Source: Marmoricola sp. (lineage in GTDB: Bacteria > Actinomycetota > Actinomycetes > Propionibacteriales > Nocardioidaceae). From it: a stretch of 64,000 nt of DNA. This document shows positions 18,347 to 26,565 of this stretch, one piece after another. The stretch lies in NCBI GenBank assembly GCA_025964795.1, contig JAOPYC010000060.1, positions 1-64,000 on the forward strand. Direction: 5' to 3'. Below the pieces are notes generated by a model. The model was given only the letters and a program-made list of their open reading frames with translations. It made no database searches and had not been told where the DNA came from. Numbering within the stretch: position 1 is the first letter of the stretch; every line of letters begins with the position of its first letter. The position numbers were made by a program, and so were the translations under genes.

Positions 18347-20365
18347 TCAGTCATGGGGGATCTCCTCGATCACGGTGGCGCCGAGCTCACGCTGGAGGAG
18401 CTCGGTGCCGTCCAGCCCGTTGTCCTCCGACGACGGGTCGTCGCGGTGGGCGTCGGCGTCGAGGTCGGGACCCTGCGCGTGGGCCGGGACGGGCTCGTCG
18501 CCGCGACGGGTGGCGGTGATGTTGGAGCGTGCGCTCGCGAGCCCCGACGGGCGCGCCTTCGGGGCCGCGTCATCGGTGGCCCAGCTCGGCGGCCCGGTGG
18601 GCGCCTGCTCGGAGGGATCGACCGGTGGCTCCGGGGACTGGGGCACGGCGGGCCGGATCACCCGCGGCGCCGTCTCGGCCCCCGGCTGCGCCGACGGGTC
18701 GACCGCGACCTCGATCTTCCAGTCGGTCCCGATCATGTCGATGGCGGCCTGCCGCAGGATCTCCTCGCTGCCGCCGCCCACGAACGAGTCCCGCGCACCC
18801 GCCGTCTTGAAGCCGACGGTCAGGCTGGTCGCGTCCACCCCGATCACCTGCGCGTTCTGGCTCAGCAGGATCCAGGTGAACCGCCGCATCTTCTTGACGG
18901 CCTCCAGCAGGTCCGGCCAGATCCGGCGTACGTCGGCCAGCGACAGCTGCCCCGCCGCTGCACCGGACGACTCCGCGGCCGGTGCCTCCGTCGCCGGTGC
19001 CTCCGTGGCAGGCGCGTCCGTGGCAGGCGCGGACGTGGGCGCGGAAGGCGAGGCGACCGCGGCAGCGGGAGCGGGAGCGGACTCGGTAGCTGACTCGGGG
19101 ACCGGGGAAGGAGCGGGACGTGCGGCAGCGGTGGGGACGGACTCAGGGCCCCCGCCGGCACCGCCGCTGACCCCAGCCACAGGGCCGTACGACGAGGACA
19201 CAGCAACCCGCCGCTCGAGACGATCGAGCCGAGCACCGAGACCCAGCGAGTCGGAGTCGACCGCCGGCAGCAGCAACCGCGCACAGATCAGCTCGAGCAG
19301 CAGCCGCGGCGTCGTCGCCCCGCGCATCTCGGTCAACCCCGAGGCCACGATGTCCGCCGCCCGCACCAGCTCGGTGCGGCCGAACCGAGCCGCCTGGGCG
19401 ACCAGCCGCTCCGCCTGGTCGGCGGGGGCGTCGATGAGGCCCGAGGCGGAGGCGTCGGGGACGGCCGCCACGATCACCAGGTCGCGCAGCCGGCGGAGCA
19501 CGTCCTCGGTGAACCGCCGCGGGTCCTGACCGGTCTCGATGACCTTGTCGACCACGCTGAAGACCCCGCCACCGTCGACCGCGGCGAAGGCGTCGATGAC
19601 CTCGTCGAGCAGGTTGTCCGGGGTGTAGCCGAGCAGGCTGGTCGCGACCTCGTAGGTCACCCCGTCGGGTCCCGCGCCGCCGAGCAGCTGGTCGAGCACG
19701 GAGAGCGAGTCACGGGCCGAGCCCGCACCGGCCCGGACGACCAGCGGCAGCGCCGCGGGGTCGATCTTGACGCCCTCCTTGGCGCACAGCTCGGCCAGAT
19801 AGTCCGAGAGGGTGCGCGGCGGGATCAGCCGGAACGGGTAGTGGTGGGTACGCGAGCGGATGGTCGGGATGACCTTCTCGGGCTCGGTGGTGGCGAAGAT
19901 GAACTTGAGGTGCTCCGGGGGCTCCTCGACCAGCTTGAGCAGGGCGTTGAAGCCCTGCGAGCTGACCATGTGGGCCTCGTCGATGATGTAGACCTTGAAC
20001 CGGCTGCTGACCGGGGCGAAGAACGCGCGCTCGCGCAGGTCGCGCGCGTCGTCGACACCGCCGTGGCTGGCGGCGTCGATCTCGATCACGTCGATCGACC
20101 CGGGGCCTCCGCGGGCGAGGTCGCGACACGACTGGCACTCGCCGCACGGGTCGGAGATCGGCGCCCGCTCGCAGTTCAGGGCGCGGGCCAGGATGCGGGC
20201 GCTGGTGGTCTTGCCGCAGCCGCGGGGACCGGAGAACAGGTAGGCATGGTTGACCCGGTTGTTCGCCAGGGCGGCGCGCAGGGGCTCGGTGACGTGGTCC
20301 TGACCGATGACCTCGGCGAACGTCTCCGGCCGGTAGCGGCGGTAGAGAGCGAGGGTGGGTTCCAC
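18347..20365 (-). CDS. dnaX: DNA polymerase III subunits gamma/tau
   Basis: The 672-residue clamp-loader ATPase has Walker A GPRGCGKTT (residues 46–54), a zinc module with cysteines 65, 74, 77 and 80, the DEAH Walker B (YIIDEAHMVS) and sensor motifs in the first 370 residues. A long Ala/Pro/Glu-rich linker (about 400–480) leads to a tau-like C-terminal part that should contact the polymerase and helicase. No slippery sequence for a shorter gamma product was recognised. The GTG at 20365 has TAGGGT 6 nt upstream, fitting a leaderless transcript. SRP RNA lies immediately upstream on the same strand, as in many actinobacteria. Confidence 0.94.
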   Translation of the reverse strand: MEPTLALYRRYRPETFAEVIGQDHVTEPLRAALANNRVNHAYLFSGPRGCGKTTSARILARALNCERAPISDPCGECQSCRDLARGGPGSIDVIEIDAASHGGVDDARDLRERAFFAPVSSRFKVYIIDEAHMVSSQGFNALLKLVEEPPEHLKFIFATTEPEKVIPTIRSRTHHYPFRLIPPRTLSDYLAELCAKEGVKIDPAALPLVVRAGAGSARDSLSVLDQLLGGAGPDGVTYEVATSLLGYTPDNLLDEVIDAFAAVDGGGVFSVVDKVIETGQDPRRFTEDVLRRLRDLVIVAAVPDASASGLIDAPADQAERLVAQAARFGRTELVRAADIVASGLTEMRGATTPRLLLELICARLLLPAVDSDSLGLGARLDRLERRVAVSSSYGPVAGVSGGAGGGPESVPTAAARPAPSPVPESATESAPAPAAAVASPSAPTSAPATDAPATEAPATEAPAAESSGAAAGQLSLADVRRIWPDLLEAVKKMRRFTWILLSQNAQVIGVDATSLTVGFKTAGARDSFVGGGSEEILRQAAIDMIGTDWKIEVAVDPSAQPGAETAPRVIRPAVPQSPEPPVDPSEQAPTGPPSWATDDAAPKARPSGLASARSNITATRRGDEPVPAHAQGPDLDADAHRDDPSSEDNGLDGTELLQRELGATVIEEIPHD

Positions 20366-20371
20366 ACGTGA

Positions 20372-20377
20372 ACCCTA
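20372..20377 (-). promoter_or_regulatory. -10 box of a leaderless dnaX promoter (TAGGGT)
   Basis: Read on the minus strand, TAGGGT is 6 nt before the GTG at 20365. Confidence 0.5.
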
Positions 20378-20395
20378 GATGACCGGGACGACAGA

Positions 20396-20490
20396 CAAAG
20401 GCCCCCCATGCACCCGGAAGAGCTTGCCTGCCCTTGCTGCCTTCCGGCCCTGGGGGATTCAGCTAGTTACCGCCGCATGGGGGGTTGGCG
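20396..20490 (-). ncRNA. ffs: signal recognition particle RNA, small bacterial type
   Basis: On the minus strand the sequence contains the SRP apical core GGCCGGAAGGCAGCAAGGG, the Ffh-binding asymmetric loop. The ends CCCCCCATGC and GCATGGGGGG (20402–20411 and 20475–20484) close the long hairpin. It works with Ffh and FtsY to target membrane proteins. Exact ends are estimated. Confidence 0.9.
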
Positions 20491-20592
20491 CAGAGATTAC
20501 CTGCAGCGCCCACCTCGGGCGAATCGGGCTCGGGCTGCCAGCGAGCGGAGGCGATTTCTCACCGGCTGATCCGGACGGGTAGCCTTCCCGGC

Positions 20593-20677
20593 GGAGGATT
20601 CGCCTAGTGGCCTATGGCGCTCGCTTGGAAAGCGGGTTGGGTTTACGCCCTCAGGGGTTCGAATCCCCTATCCTCCG
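20593..20677 (+). tRNA. tRNA-Ser (anticodon GGA)
   Basis: A class II cloverleaf: acceptor GGAGGAT/ATCCTCC, anticodon loop CTTGGAAAG region with anticodon GGA, a long variable arm (GGTTGGGTTTACGCCC) and T-arm AGGGGTTCGAATCCCCT. Discriminator G; CCA is not encoded. Confidence 0.95.
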
Positions 20678-20709
20678 CCGATGGAACTGCTGGGGCCACC
20701 AGCGCCGAG

Positions 20710-20755
20710 GCCGGTCCCGTCCTGATGGTCTGTCCACCAGGACGGGGCCGGCTTT
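20710..20755 (+). terminator. terminator downstream of tRNA-Ser
   Basis: GCCGGTCCCGTCCTG pairs with CAGGACGGGGCCGGC (15 bp, one G·T pair) and is followed by TTT. It also lies just beyond the stop of the convergent sigma-factor gene. Confidence 0.8.
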
Positions 20756-20758
20756 CGG

Positions 20759-21610
20759 CTAGGCGCTGCGGGGCAGCTCCTCGTCGTCACCCTCGACGAC
20801 CTCACGCAGCGAGGTCAGGATCCGGGCCAGGATCCGCGACACCTGCATCTGGCTGAGGCCGACCTCCTCGCCGATCTCCAGCTGGGTGCGGTTGTCCCAG
20901 AACCGCCGCTGCAGGATGAGCAGCTCGCGGGAGGAAAGGGAGGCCAGGGCCCGGCTGAGCACCAGCGCGTTCTCCACGTGGTCGTAGTCGCTGCGTGGGG
21001 AGGTGAGCAGGTCGCCCAGCGAGGACGACGAACCCGACTCCCCGAGCGGCGCGTCCAGCGACATCGGGGCGAAGGCGCCGCGGCAGGTCATCGCCTCGAC
21101 GACCTGGGCCTGGTCGACACCCAGCGCCTCCGCGATGTCGGCGGGACGCTCGACCGCTGCCTGCGACGGGGCCGAGTCGGCCACCAGGGAGTTGATCCGC
21201 GCCTGCAGGTCCTGGACGCGGCGGGGCGGGCGCACCATCCAGCCCAGGTCACGGAAGTGCCGCTTGACCTCGCCGCTGACGGTGGGGGAGGCATAGCTCA
21301 CGAAGTCCTTGCCGACCCCCGGGTCGAATCCGCGCACCGCCTTGACGAGGCCGAGGCAGGCCACCTGCTCGAGGTCCTCCAGCGAGATGCCGCGCGAGGC
21401 GTATCGGCGGGCGACCGCGTGGGCCAAGGACATGTTCACGAGCACGATCTGCTCGCGCAGACGTGCCCGCTCGTCCTCACGGGCGGAGCCGGAGACGCGC
21501 GCCCACAGCGCCGCGGTCTCCCGCTTGCGCCGGTCGTGCGCGGTTCCCCGGCCGCCCTCCAGCAGCCTGGGCACGTCGGTGCCGGTCGTGTCGGTGTGCG
21601 TGGTGACCAT
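20759..21610 (-). CDS. RNA polymerase sigma factor, SigB/SigF/SigG subfamily
   Basis: The 283-residue group 3 sigma factor has region 2 (LVNMSLAHAVARRYASRGISLEDLEQVACLGLVKAVRGFDPG), region 3 (VSGEVKRHFRDLGWMVRPPRRVQDLQ) and region 4 ending in the helix-turn-helix TQLEIGEEVGLSQMQVSRILARIL. These motifs place it with the general-stress SigB/SigF family. No RsbW-type anti-sigma or RsbV antagonist gene is adjacent, which is unusual. Instead it is divergent from two cobalamin-binding proteins. The ATG at 21610 (MVTTHTDTT) has GGAGA 5 nt upstream. Confidence 0.9.
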   Translation of the reverse strand: MVTTHTDTTGTDVPRLLEGGRGTAHDRRKRETAALWARVSGSAREDERARLREQIVLVNMSLAHAVARRYASRGISLEDLEQVACLGLVKAVRGFDPGVGKDFVSYASPTVSGEVKRHFRDLGWMVRPPRRVQDLQARINSLVADSAPSQAAVERPADIAEALGVDQAQVVEAMTCRGAFAPMSLDAPLGESGSSSSLGDLLTSPRSDYDHVENALVLSRALASLSSRELLILQRRFWDNRTQLEIGEEVGLSQMQVSRILARILTSLREVVEGDDEELPRSA

Positions 21611-21816
21611 GAGCTCTCCGAACCCCGGCGCAGGTCCCGGGCTCCGAGGCCGCATGCCGGTAGAAGGTGCTGGACGGCTCTGGTCTGAACCCTTCAAGGA
21701 TCGTGCCCCGACGTAGGGCTGAAGTCACCGCTGGAACCTATGCAAGATGGTGCCGACGATTGGCGGCCGGCGCCCGTGGGCACATCCTGGCCAGCAGCGG
21801 CAGCAGAGGGGTGGCC

Positions 21817-22479
21817 ATGGCAGCGCGTAGCCATCCCCCGGACCCCGCGGCCGCGTTCGTCCGCGAGATCCTGGGTGCGGCCTTGGCCCGCGACAGCGAC
21901 TGCGTCCGCGAGCAGCTGGACCTGGCCGTCGGAGTGCTCACGCTCGGCGCCTGCATGGACGAGGTGCTCTTCCCGGCGATGCGCCAGCTGGGGCGGTGGT
22001 GGCAGGCCGGACACCTCGACATCGAGGACGAGCGGCTGGCCACCGAAGCCGCCCGTGGCTGGTTGGAGCGGCTGGCGCTCCGCGCCCCGGAGCCCACCGA
22101 CGCGGCGCCCGTCCTGCTGGCCTGCGGCCCCGCCGACCAGCACTCGCTGGGTCTCGAGGCGCTGGCCGTGCTCCTGCGCAACCAGGAGCAGCGGTGCCGG
22201 GTCCTCGGCCCGCGGGTCTCGATCCTGACGCTCACCACCGCCGTCCGCGCCAACGTCCCGGGGGCGGTGGTGATCGTCTCCCACCTGCGGTCCAACCGGC
22301 TCACCGCGACCCAGTCGCTGCGGGCCGCCTCGGCACTGGGGGTCCAGGTGTTCTACGCCGGCGGGGCCTTCGGCTCCCCCCGGCTGCGCCGCCACGTGCC
22401 GGGGACCCACCTAGACACGTCGCTGCGCAGCGCCTGCAGTGCCCTCCTAGGATCTGGTGAGGGGCTCCTCCCGGGTTGA
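21817..22479 (+). CDS. stand-alone cobalamin-binding domain protein
   Basis: The 220-residue protein has the four-helix cap (MDEVLFPAMRQLGRWW, residues 48–62) followed by a Rossmann-like B12-binding domain with the DxHxxG base-off motif DQHSLG (residues 107–112, His109). It resembles the C-terminal part of CarH/LitR photoreceptors but has no DNA-binding domain. In the Wx9EH signature of that family Trp62 and Glu72 are kept, but the following His is Arg73; the residue after Trp62 is Gln63 where CarH has a second histidine. The start at 21817 has GAGGGG upstream. Its end overlaps the region just before the MerR paralogue. It probably arose by duplication of that gene and loss of the MerR part. 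The ligand is inferred, not shown. Confidence 0.75.
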   Translation: MAARSHPPDPAAAFVREILGAALARDSDCVREQLDLAVGVLTLGACMDEVLFPAMRQLGRWWQAGHLDIEDERLATEAARGWLERLALRAPEPTDAAPVLLACGPADQHSLGLEALAVLLRNQEQRCRVLGPRVSILTLTTAVRANVPGAVVIVSHLRSNRLTATQSLRAASALGVQVFYAGGAFGSPRLRRHVPGTHLDTSLRSACSALLGSGEGLLPG

Positions 22480-22541
22480 TCCTCCGTGATCACGACCGGG
22501 ACGGTCCAGCAACACCGCCGGCGTGGGAGGCTCACAGGGAC

Positions 22542-23405
22542 ATGGTCGACGTTGCCGGGCTGCCCATCGCGGAGGTGTCCCGTGAGCTGGGTGTCCCGAT
22601 CCCGACGCTGCGCTCCTGGGAGCTCCGGCACGGCATCCCGCCCCTCGAGCACGACCTCGGCAAGCACCGGCGCTACTCCCCGGCCGACCTGCACGCGCTG
22701 CGGCTGATGCGCGACGAGATCGCCCGCGGCAAGAGGGCCAGCATCGCGGCCGACGAGGTGCGCAGGATCCTCGGCCTCAGCGGGCCCGAGGCCGAGCACA
22801 TCGCCGCCGTCCTGGTCGCCTCGGAGAACTCGGATGCGGCCGCCGTGCAGGGTCGCCTGCGCGAGGCCCGGGCCGCCCTGGGACTCACCTCCTGCCTGGA
22901 CGACGTGCTGCTCCCCGCGATGCAGCAGATCGGGCTGTGGTGGCAGACCGGCCGCTGCACGATCGAGACCGAGAACCTCACCACCGAGGCGGCGCGCGCG
23001 TGGCTGGAGACGCTCACCTCCTCTGCTCCCGCACCGACGCGCTCGGCCTCGATCGTGCTGGCCTGCGGGCCGACCGACCTGCACACCATCGGGCTCGAGG
23101 CGCTCACCGTGCTGCTGCGGTACGACGGGTGGGGCTGCCGCCTCCTGGGCGCCCGGGTCCCCGTGCCGGCGGTGACCGCCGCCGTCCAGGCCACCGCGGC
23201 CGAGGCGGTCGTGATCGTGTCCCACATCAGCAGCGGCCGCGCCCGTGCCATCGAGTCCCTGCGCGCCGCCCACGCGCGGGGCGTCACGGTGTTCTACGCC
23301 GGGAACGCCTTCACCTCGCCGCGCAGCCGCCGGAACCTCCCGGGGACCTACCTGGGCAGCCGGCTGCAGGAGGCCTGCGAGCTGATCGGGGCCCAGCTGT
23401 CCTGA
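22542..23405 (+). CDS. MerR-type regulator with cobalamin-binding domain (CarH/LitR-like)
   Basis: The 287-residue protein has an N-terminal MerR winged helix (IAEVSRELGVPIPTLRSWELRHGI, then KHRRYSPADLHALR, residues 9–54), a helical linker, the four-helix cap (LDDVLLPAMQQIGLWW) and a B12 domain with DLHTIG (residues 179–184, His181). This is the CarH/LitR architecture of adenosylcobalamin-dependent, light-sensitive repressors. Signature residues differ: Trp134 and Glu144 are present, but Asn145 and Gln135 replace the two histidines known from CarH. The sensing may therefore not be photochemical. Likely targets are its own operon and the divergent sigma gene. It is about 40% similar by eye to the upstream paralogue throughout the B12 region. 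Confidence 0.8.
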   Translation: MVDVAGLPIAEVSRELGVPIPTLRSWELRHGIPPLEHDLGKHRRYSPADLHALRLMRDEIARGKRASIAADEVRRILGLSGPEAEHIAAVLVASENSDAAAVQGRLREARAALGLTSCLDDVLLPAMQQIGLWWQTGRCTIETENLTTEAARAWLETLTSSAPAPTRSASIVLACGPTDLHTIGLEALTVLLRYDGWGCRLLGARVPVPAVTAAVQATAAEAVVIVSHISSGRARAIESLRAAHARGVTVFYAGNAFTSPRSRRNLPGTYLGSRLQEACELIGAQLS

Positions 23406-23420
23406 GCGTCTCCCGCTCAG

Positions 23421-23438
23421 GCCGGGGCGTGCCCCGGC
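23421..23438. terminator. terminator between convergent genes
   Basis: GCCGGGGC and GCCCCGGC form a perfect 8-bp GC stem with a 2-nt loop between the MerR/B12 gene and the convergent MpaB-type gene. Confidence 0.55.
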
Positions 23439-23467
23439 TCAGGCGTTGCGCCGCGCGATCGCGGCGT

Positions 23468-24379
23468 TCAAGCCGTCGCCTCCCGCGGCTCCCGGTCACC
23501 GGGAGCGCGGTCGTCGAGACCGGCCATCCCCCACCGCACGAGAGCGGTGGACAACCCGCCCGCTCGCGCGGCGACGGCGACCCCGGGCCCGTAGACCGGG
23601 AGCCGCAGCGACCGGCGGGCCCAGGTGGGGAGCAGCGCCACCCCACCCGCCGCGATCAGGGCGTAGCCGGGCCGGGCGGCGATCGGGACCGGCGGGTTGA
23701 GCAGCATGAAGCGCGTGGCCTCGCGCGCGGCCGCAGTGCTGGCGAGCTCGGGCCGGTAGCCCTCGATGGCCTCGTCGAGCTCGCGGACGGTGGTCGGCAG
23801 GTCGGTGGCGCCGAGCAGGCCGGCGGCGCGGTTGGTCTGCTCGACGTAGAGGTCGGCCTCGGCGTCGGTCAGCGGCACCGCGGCGTAGCGCTGGTAGGCG
23901 GTGAGGAAGGACCAGATCTCGGCGACGTGCACCCACCGGAGCAGGTGCGGGTCGTCGGCCGCGTAGGGCCGGCCCCGCTCGTCGACGCCGCGCACGAACC
24001 GGTGCACCGAGCGGACGTGGGCGATGGACTCCTCGGCGTCGGCGATCGTGCCGAACGTGGTCACCGCGAGGTAGTGGCTGGTCCGCTGCAAGCGCCCCCA
24101 CGGGTCACCCTTGTAGCCGCTGTGCCCGGCGACCCCGGCCATCGCCGAGGGATGCAGGGACTGCAGCAGCAGGGCGGAGATGCCGCCGGGGAACATCGCG
24201 GCATCGGCGTTGACCCGCCAGATCGGGTCCTCGCTGGTGAACCAGCGCTCCCCCTCGGAGCCCCAGATGCGAGCGGCGCGCTCCGGGGCGTCGTCACCCG
24301 CGACCCGCGACCGCAGGGCCAGGCCCAGCCGCCGTTGTACGGCACGGGCAGCAGCGGCGGGGATCAGGCGGTTCGACAC
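23468..24379 (-). CDS. MpaB/latex-clearing-protein family oxygenase (DUF2236)
   Basis: The 303-residue protein matches the DUF2236 family: ADAAMFPGGISALLLQSLHPSAMAGVAGHSGYKGDPWGRLQRT, with the conserved HPSAMAGV and DPWGR segments, and a second His-rich patch (HLLRWVHVAEIWSF) typical of the b-type haem site in Lcp and MpaB proteins. Known members oxidise polymers such as rubber (Lcp) or peptides (MpaB), but most are uncharacterised; the substrate here is unknown. No export signal is evident. The GTG start at 24379 fits a leaderless transcript, and an 18-bp perfect palindrome covers the start codon and part of the -10 box. Confidence 0.8.
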   Translation of the reverse strand: MSNRLIPAAAARAVQRRLGLALRSRVAGDDAPERAARIWGSEGERWFTSEDPIWRVNADAAMFPGGISALLLQSLHPSAMAGVAGHSGYKGDPWGRLQRTSHYLAVTTFGTIADAEESIAHVRSVHRFVRGVDERGRPYAADDPHLLRWVHVAEIWSFLTAYQRYAAVPLTDAEADLYVEQTNRAAGLLGATDLPTTVRELDEAIEGYRPELASTAAAREATRFMLLNPPVPIAARPGYALIAAGGVALLPTWARRSLRLPVYGPGVAVAARAGGLSTALVRWGMAGLDDRAPGDREPREATA

Positions 24380-24388
24380 GTGTCGAAC
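24371..24388. promoter_or_regulatory. 18-bp perfect palindrome over start codon and -10 box
   Basis: GTTCGACACGTGTCGAAC is identical on both strands. It spans the first codons of the MpaB-type gene and reaches into its TAGGTT -10 box (24386–24391). This is a strong candidate operator. Confidence 0.55.
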
Positions 24389-24391
24389 CTA
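24386..24391 (-). promoter_or_regulatory. -10 box of a leaderless promoter (TAGGTT)
   Basis: On the minus strand TAGGTT is 6 nt before the GTG at 24379. Confidence 0.5.
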
Positions 24392-24411
24392 GCCCGCGAC
24401 GGGTAACCGGC

Positions 24412-24864
24412 TCAGCCGGCGTACGCCGTCCCGCGCTTCACCGTGTAGGACGTCAGGTCGGCGGTCGACATGCTCATCTCGTAGGTGCGCCGGTAGCCGG
24501 TGCGCGCGATCCGCCAGCCGTCCGGGGTCCGGACGTAGCGATCGGTGTAGAAGGCGGCCCCCTCGAGCACGAAGTCGAGCTCGGGGACGATGACCTTGTC
24601 CTCGAGGTACCACCGGCCGGTCGCCTCGTCGCCGTCGACGGTGATCTCGGGGTGGTGGGCGTGGTGCATCGAGATCAGGCCCTCGCCGAGGTTCGCGCGC
24701 ATGTAGGACACCAGCGCGTCCCGGTCCTCGAACCGCAGGCCCGCGTAGTCGCAGGTGACCTCCGGAAGGAAGCACTCGGTGTAGTCGTCCCACTGCTTGA
24801 GGTCGAGCGTGCGCAGGTACCGGTACTTCAGCTGCTTGATCTGCTCGATGTCTTCTTGGGTCAC
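24412..24864 (-). CDS. SnoaL-like / NTF2-family protein
   Basis: The 150-residue protein has the cone-shaped NTF2 fold pattern: an N-terminal helix (IEQIKQLKYRYLRTLDLKQWDDYTECF), then strands with CDYAG, MHHAHHPEITVDGDEATGRWYLED and DGWRIARTGYRRTYE. SnoaL-like domains include polyketide cyclases, ketosteroid isomerases and small dehydratases. The MHHAHHPEI strand is usual for the actinobacterial bile-acid 7-alpha-dehydratase-like group, but catalysis cannot be asserted. The GTG at 24864 has a weak TAGAAG box 6 nt upstream. It lies 32 nt before the MpaB-type gene on the same strand. Confidence 0.75.
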   Translation of the reverse strand: MTQEDIEQIKQLKYRYLRTLDLKQWDDYTECFLPEVTCDYAGLRFEDRDALVSYMRANLGEGLISMHHAHHPEITVDGDEATGRWYLEDKVIVPELDFVLEGAAFYTDRYVRTPDGWRIARTGYRRTYEMSMSTADLTSYTVKRGTAYAG

Positions 24865-24890
24865 ACCTTGCTTCTACCAGAGCGCAGCGG

Positions 24891-26492
24891 TCAGCGGCGC
24901 CGGCCCGTCCCGAACATCCCGCGGACGATCTCGCGGGCGGCGGTGCGGGCCACCTGGCGGAAGGTCGTGGAGGTGATGACCTCCTCGACGACGGACTTGT
25001 CCCGGCGGGTCGAGCGGCCGCTGGACTTCGGCCGCTTGGCGGCCCGGTCGGCCTCGTGGCGCAGCTTGTCCTCGGCCGTGGCTTGGGTGGCCTGGTCCTG
25101 GGTGGCCTGCTCCTCCTGGGCCCGCGCGGCGCCGGCCTCGAGCTTGGCGGCCAGCTTCTCCCGGGCCGACTCACGGTCGACGGCCTCGGCGTACTTCGCG
25201 AAGAGGGGTGAGGCCTTCACCGCCTGCTCCATCGCCGTGTTCTCCGCGGCACCCATCAGGGACTCGGGGGCGCGCAGCCGCGTCCAGGCCACCGGGGTCG
25301 GCGCCCCGCGCTCGTTCATCACCGTCACGATCGCCTCGCCGATGCCGAGCGAGAGGATCACCTGGCCGAGGTCGGCGTACGACGAGTGCGGGTAGGTGTT
25401 CACGGTCTGCTTGAGCGCCTTGGCGTCGTTGGGCGTCGCCGCGCGCAGCTGGTGCTGGACGCGGGAGCCGAGCTGGGCGAGCACGTTGTCGGGGACGTCG
25501 GTGGGCGACTGGGTCACGAAGAAGACGCCGATGCCCTTCGAGCGGATCAGCCGCACCGTCTGCGCGATCGCGTCCAGGAACGCCTTCGAGGCGTCGTTGA
25601 ACAGCAGGTGCGCCTCGTCGAAGAAGAACACCAGCTTGGGCTTGTCGACGTCGCCGACCTCGGGGAGGTCGTGGAACAGGTCGGCCAGCAGCCACATCAG
25701 GAACGTGGAGAACACCGCCGGCCGGTCGACCAGGTTGGGCAGCTCGACGAGCGAGATCAGGCCCTGGCCGTCGGCCGTCGTACGCAGGAAGTCGCTGGTC
25801 TCGAACTCGGGCTCGCCGAAGAACGCATCGGCACCCTGGTCGGAGAACGCGATCAGCTCACGCAGGATCACCCCGGCCGTCGCGCTGGAGAGGCCGCCGA
25901 GGTCCTTGAGGTCGGCCTTGCCCTCGTCGGAGGTCAGGTACTTGACCACCTCCCGCAGGTCGGCCAGGTCCAGCAGCGGCAGCCCGGCCTGGTCGGCGTA
26001 GTGGAAGACCAGGCCCAGCGAGGACTCCTGGGTGTCGTTGAGGCCGAGCACCTTGGAGAGCAGCGTCGGCCCGAAGGCGGTCATCGTGACGCGCAGAGGG
26101 ATGCCGGTGCCCTGCCCGCCGAGCGCGAAGAACTCCACCGGGAAGCCCTGGGCCTGCCACTGCTGGCCCACCGACGCGGCGCGGTCGACGATCTTGGGGT
26201 TCTGCGCGCCGGGCACGGACAGGCCGGACAGGTCGCCCTTGATGTCGGCGGCGAACACCGGCACCCCGGCGGCCGAGAGCTGCTCGGCGAGGAGCTGCAG
26301 GGTCTTGGTCTTGCCGGTGCCGGTGGCACCGGCCACGAGCCCGTGCCGGTTGAGCATCGCGAGCGGGATCCGGACGGGTACGCCGGACAGGGTCGTCGCG
26401 TCCAGCATCAGCCCGCCGAGCTCGAGGGCCGGACCCTCGAAGGCGTAGCCAGCAGCCACCTCGGCACTGATCGGGTCCTGGGTCTCGGTCAT
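24891..26492 (-). CDS. HerA-like/DUF853 helicase-type ATPase (YjgR family)
   Basis: The 533-residue protein begins with the DUF853 pattern. Walker A is GATGTGKTKTLQLLAEQLS (near residue 48), followed by FAADIKGDLSGL, the Walker B KLVFFFDEAHLLF and FVTQSPTDVPDNVLAQLGSRVQHQLRA, features of the HerA/FtsK-like pump ATPases. The C-terminal 100 residues are charged (coiled coil) and end in Arg-rich GMFGTGRRR. E. coli YjgR is the best-known relative, and its role is unsolved. The ATG at 26492 is supported by TACGCT 7 nt upstream; an upstream in-frame stretch would read through a repeat element. Confidence 0.88.
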   Translation of the reverse strand: MTETQDPISAEVAAGYAFEGPALELGGLMLDATTLSGVPVRIPLAMLNRHGLVAGATGTGKTKTLQLLAEQLSAAGVPVFAADIKGDLSGLSVPGAQNPKIVDRAASVGQQWQAQGFPVEFFALGGQGTGIPLRVTMTAFGPTLLSKVLGLNDTQESSLGLVFHYADQAGLPLLDLADLREVVKYLTSDEGKADLKDLGGLSSATAGVILRELIAFSDQGADAFFGEPEFETSDFLRTTADGQGLISLVELPNLVDRPAVFSTFLMWLLADLFHDLPEVGDVDKPKLVFFFDEAHLLFNDASKAFLDAIAQTVRLIRSKGIGVFFVTQSPTDVPDNVLAQLGSRVQHQLRAATPNDAKALKQTVNTYPHSSYADLGQVILSLGIGEAIVTVMNERGAPTPVAWTRLRAPESLMGAAENTAMEQAVKASPLFAKYAEAVDRESAREKLAAKLEAGAARAQEEQATQDQATQATAEDKLRHEADRAAKRPKSSGRSTRRDKSVVEEVITSTTFRQVARTAAREIVRGMFGTGRRR

Positions 26493-26499
26493 GGCGGTC

Positions 26500-26505
26500 A
26501 GCGTA
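26500..26505 (-). promoter_or_regulatory. -10 box of a leaderless promoter (TACGCT)
   Basis: On the minus strand TACGCT lies 7 nt before the ATG at 26492. Confidence 0.45.
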
Positions 26506-26508
26506 ACC

Positions 26509-26549
26509 GTGGTTTCGAGACGCTTGCTGCGCTTGCTCCTCGACCAGCG
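26509..26549. repeat. REP-like palindromic intergenic repeat
   Basis: The sequence starts GTGGTTTCGAGACGCTTG and ends GCTCCTCGACCAGCG; the ends (TGGT..CGAG / CTCG.ACCA) can pair. It is the kind of short palindrome scattered between genes in Nocardioidaceae, and here it separates two divergent promoters. Confidence 0.55.
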
Positions 26550-26553
26550 TCGA

Positions 26554-26559
26554 TAGGGT
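26554..26559 (+). promoter_or_regulatory. -10 box of a leaderless promoter (TAGGGT)
   Basis: TAGGGT lies 6 nt before the GTG at 26566. Confidence 0.5.
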
Positions 26560-26565
26560 GGCGCC

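Noticed and set aside
18347-20365. Programmed frameshift for a short DnaX (gamma) product
   Set aside because: No A-rich slippery heptamer or stem typical of dnaX was seen.
24371-24388. LexA/SOS box at the palindrome
   Set aside because: The mycobacterial SOS box is CGAAC-N4-GTTCG; here the arms are in the reverse order.
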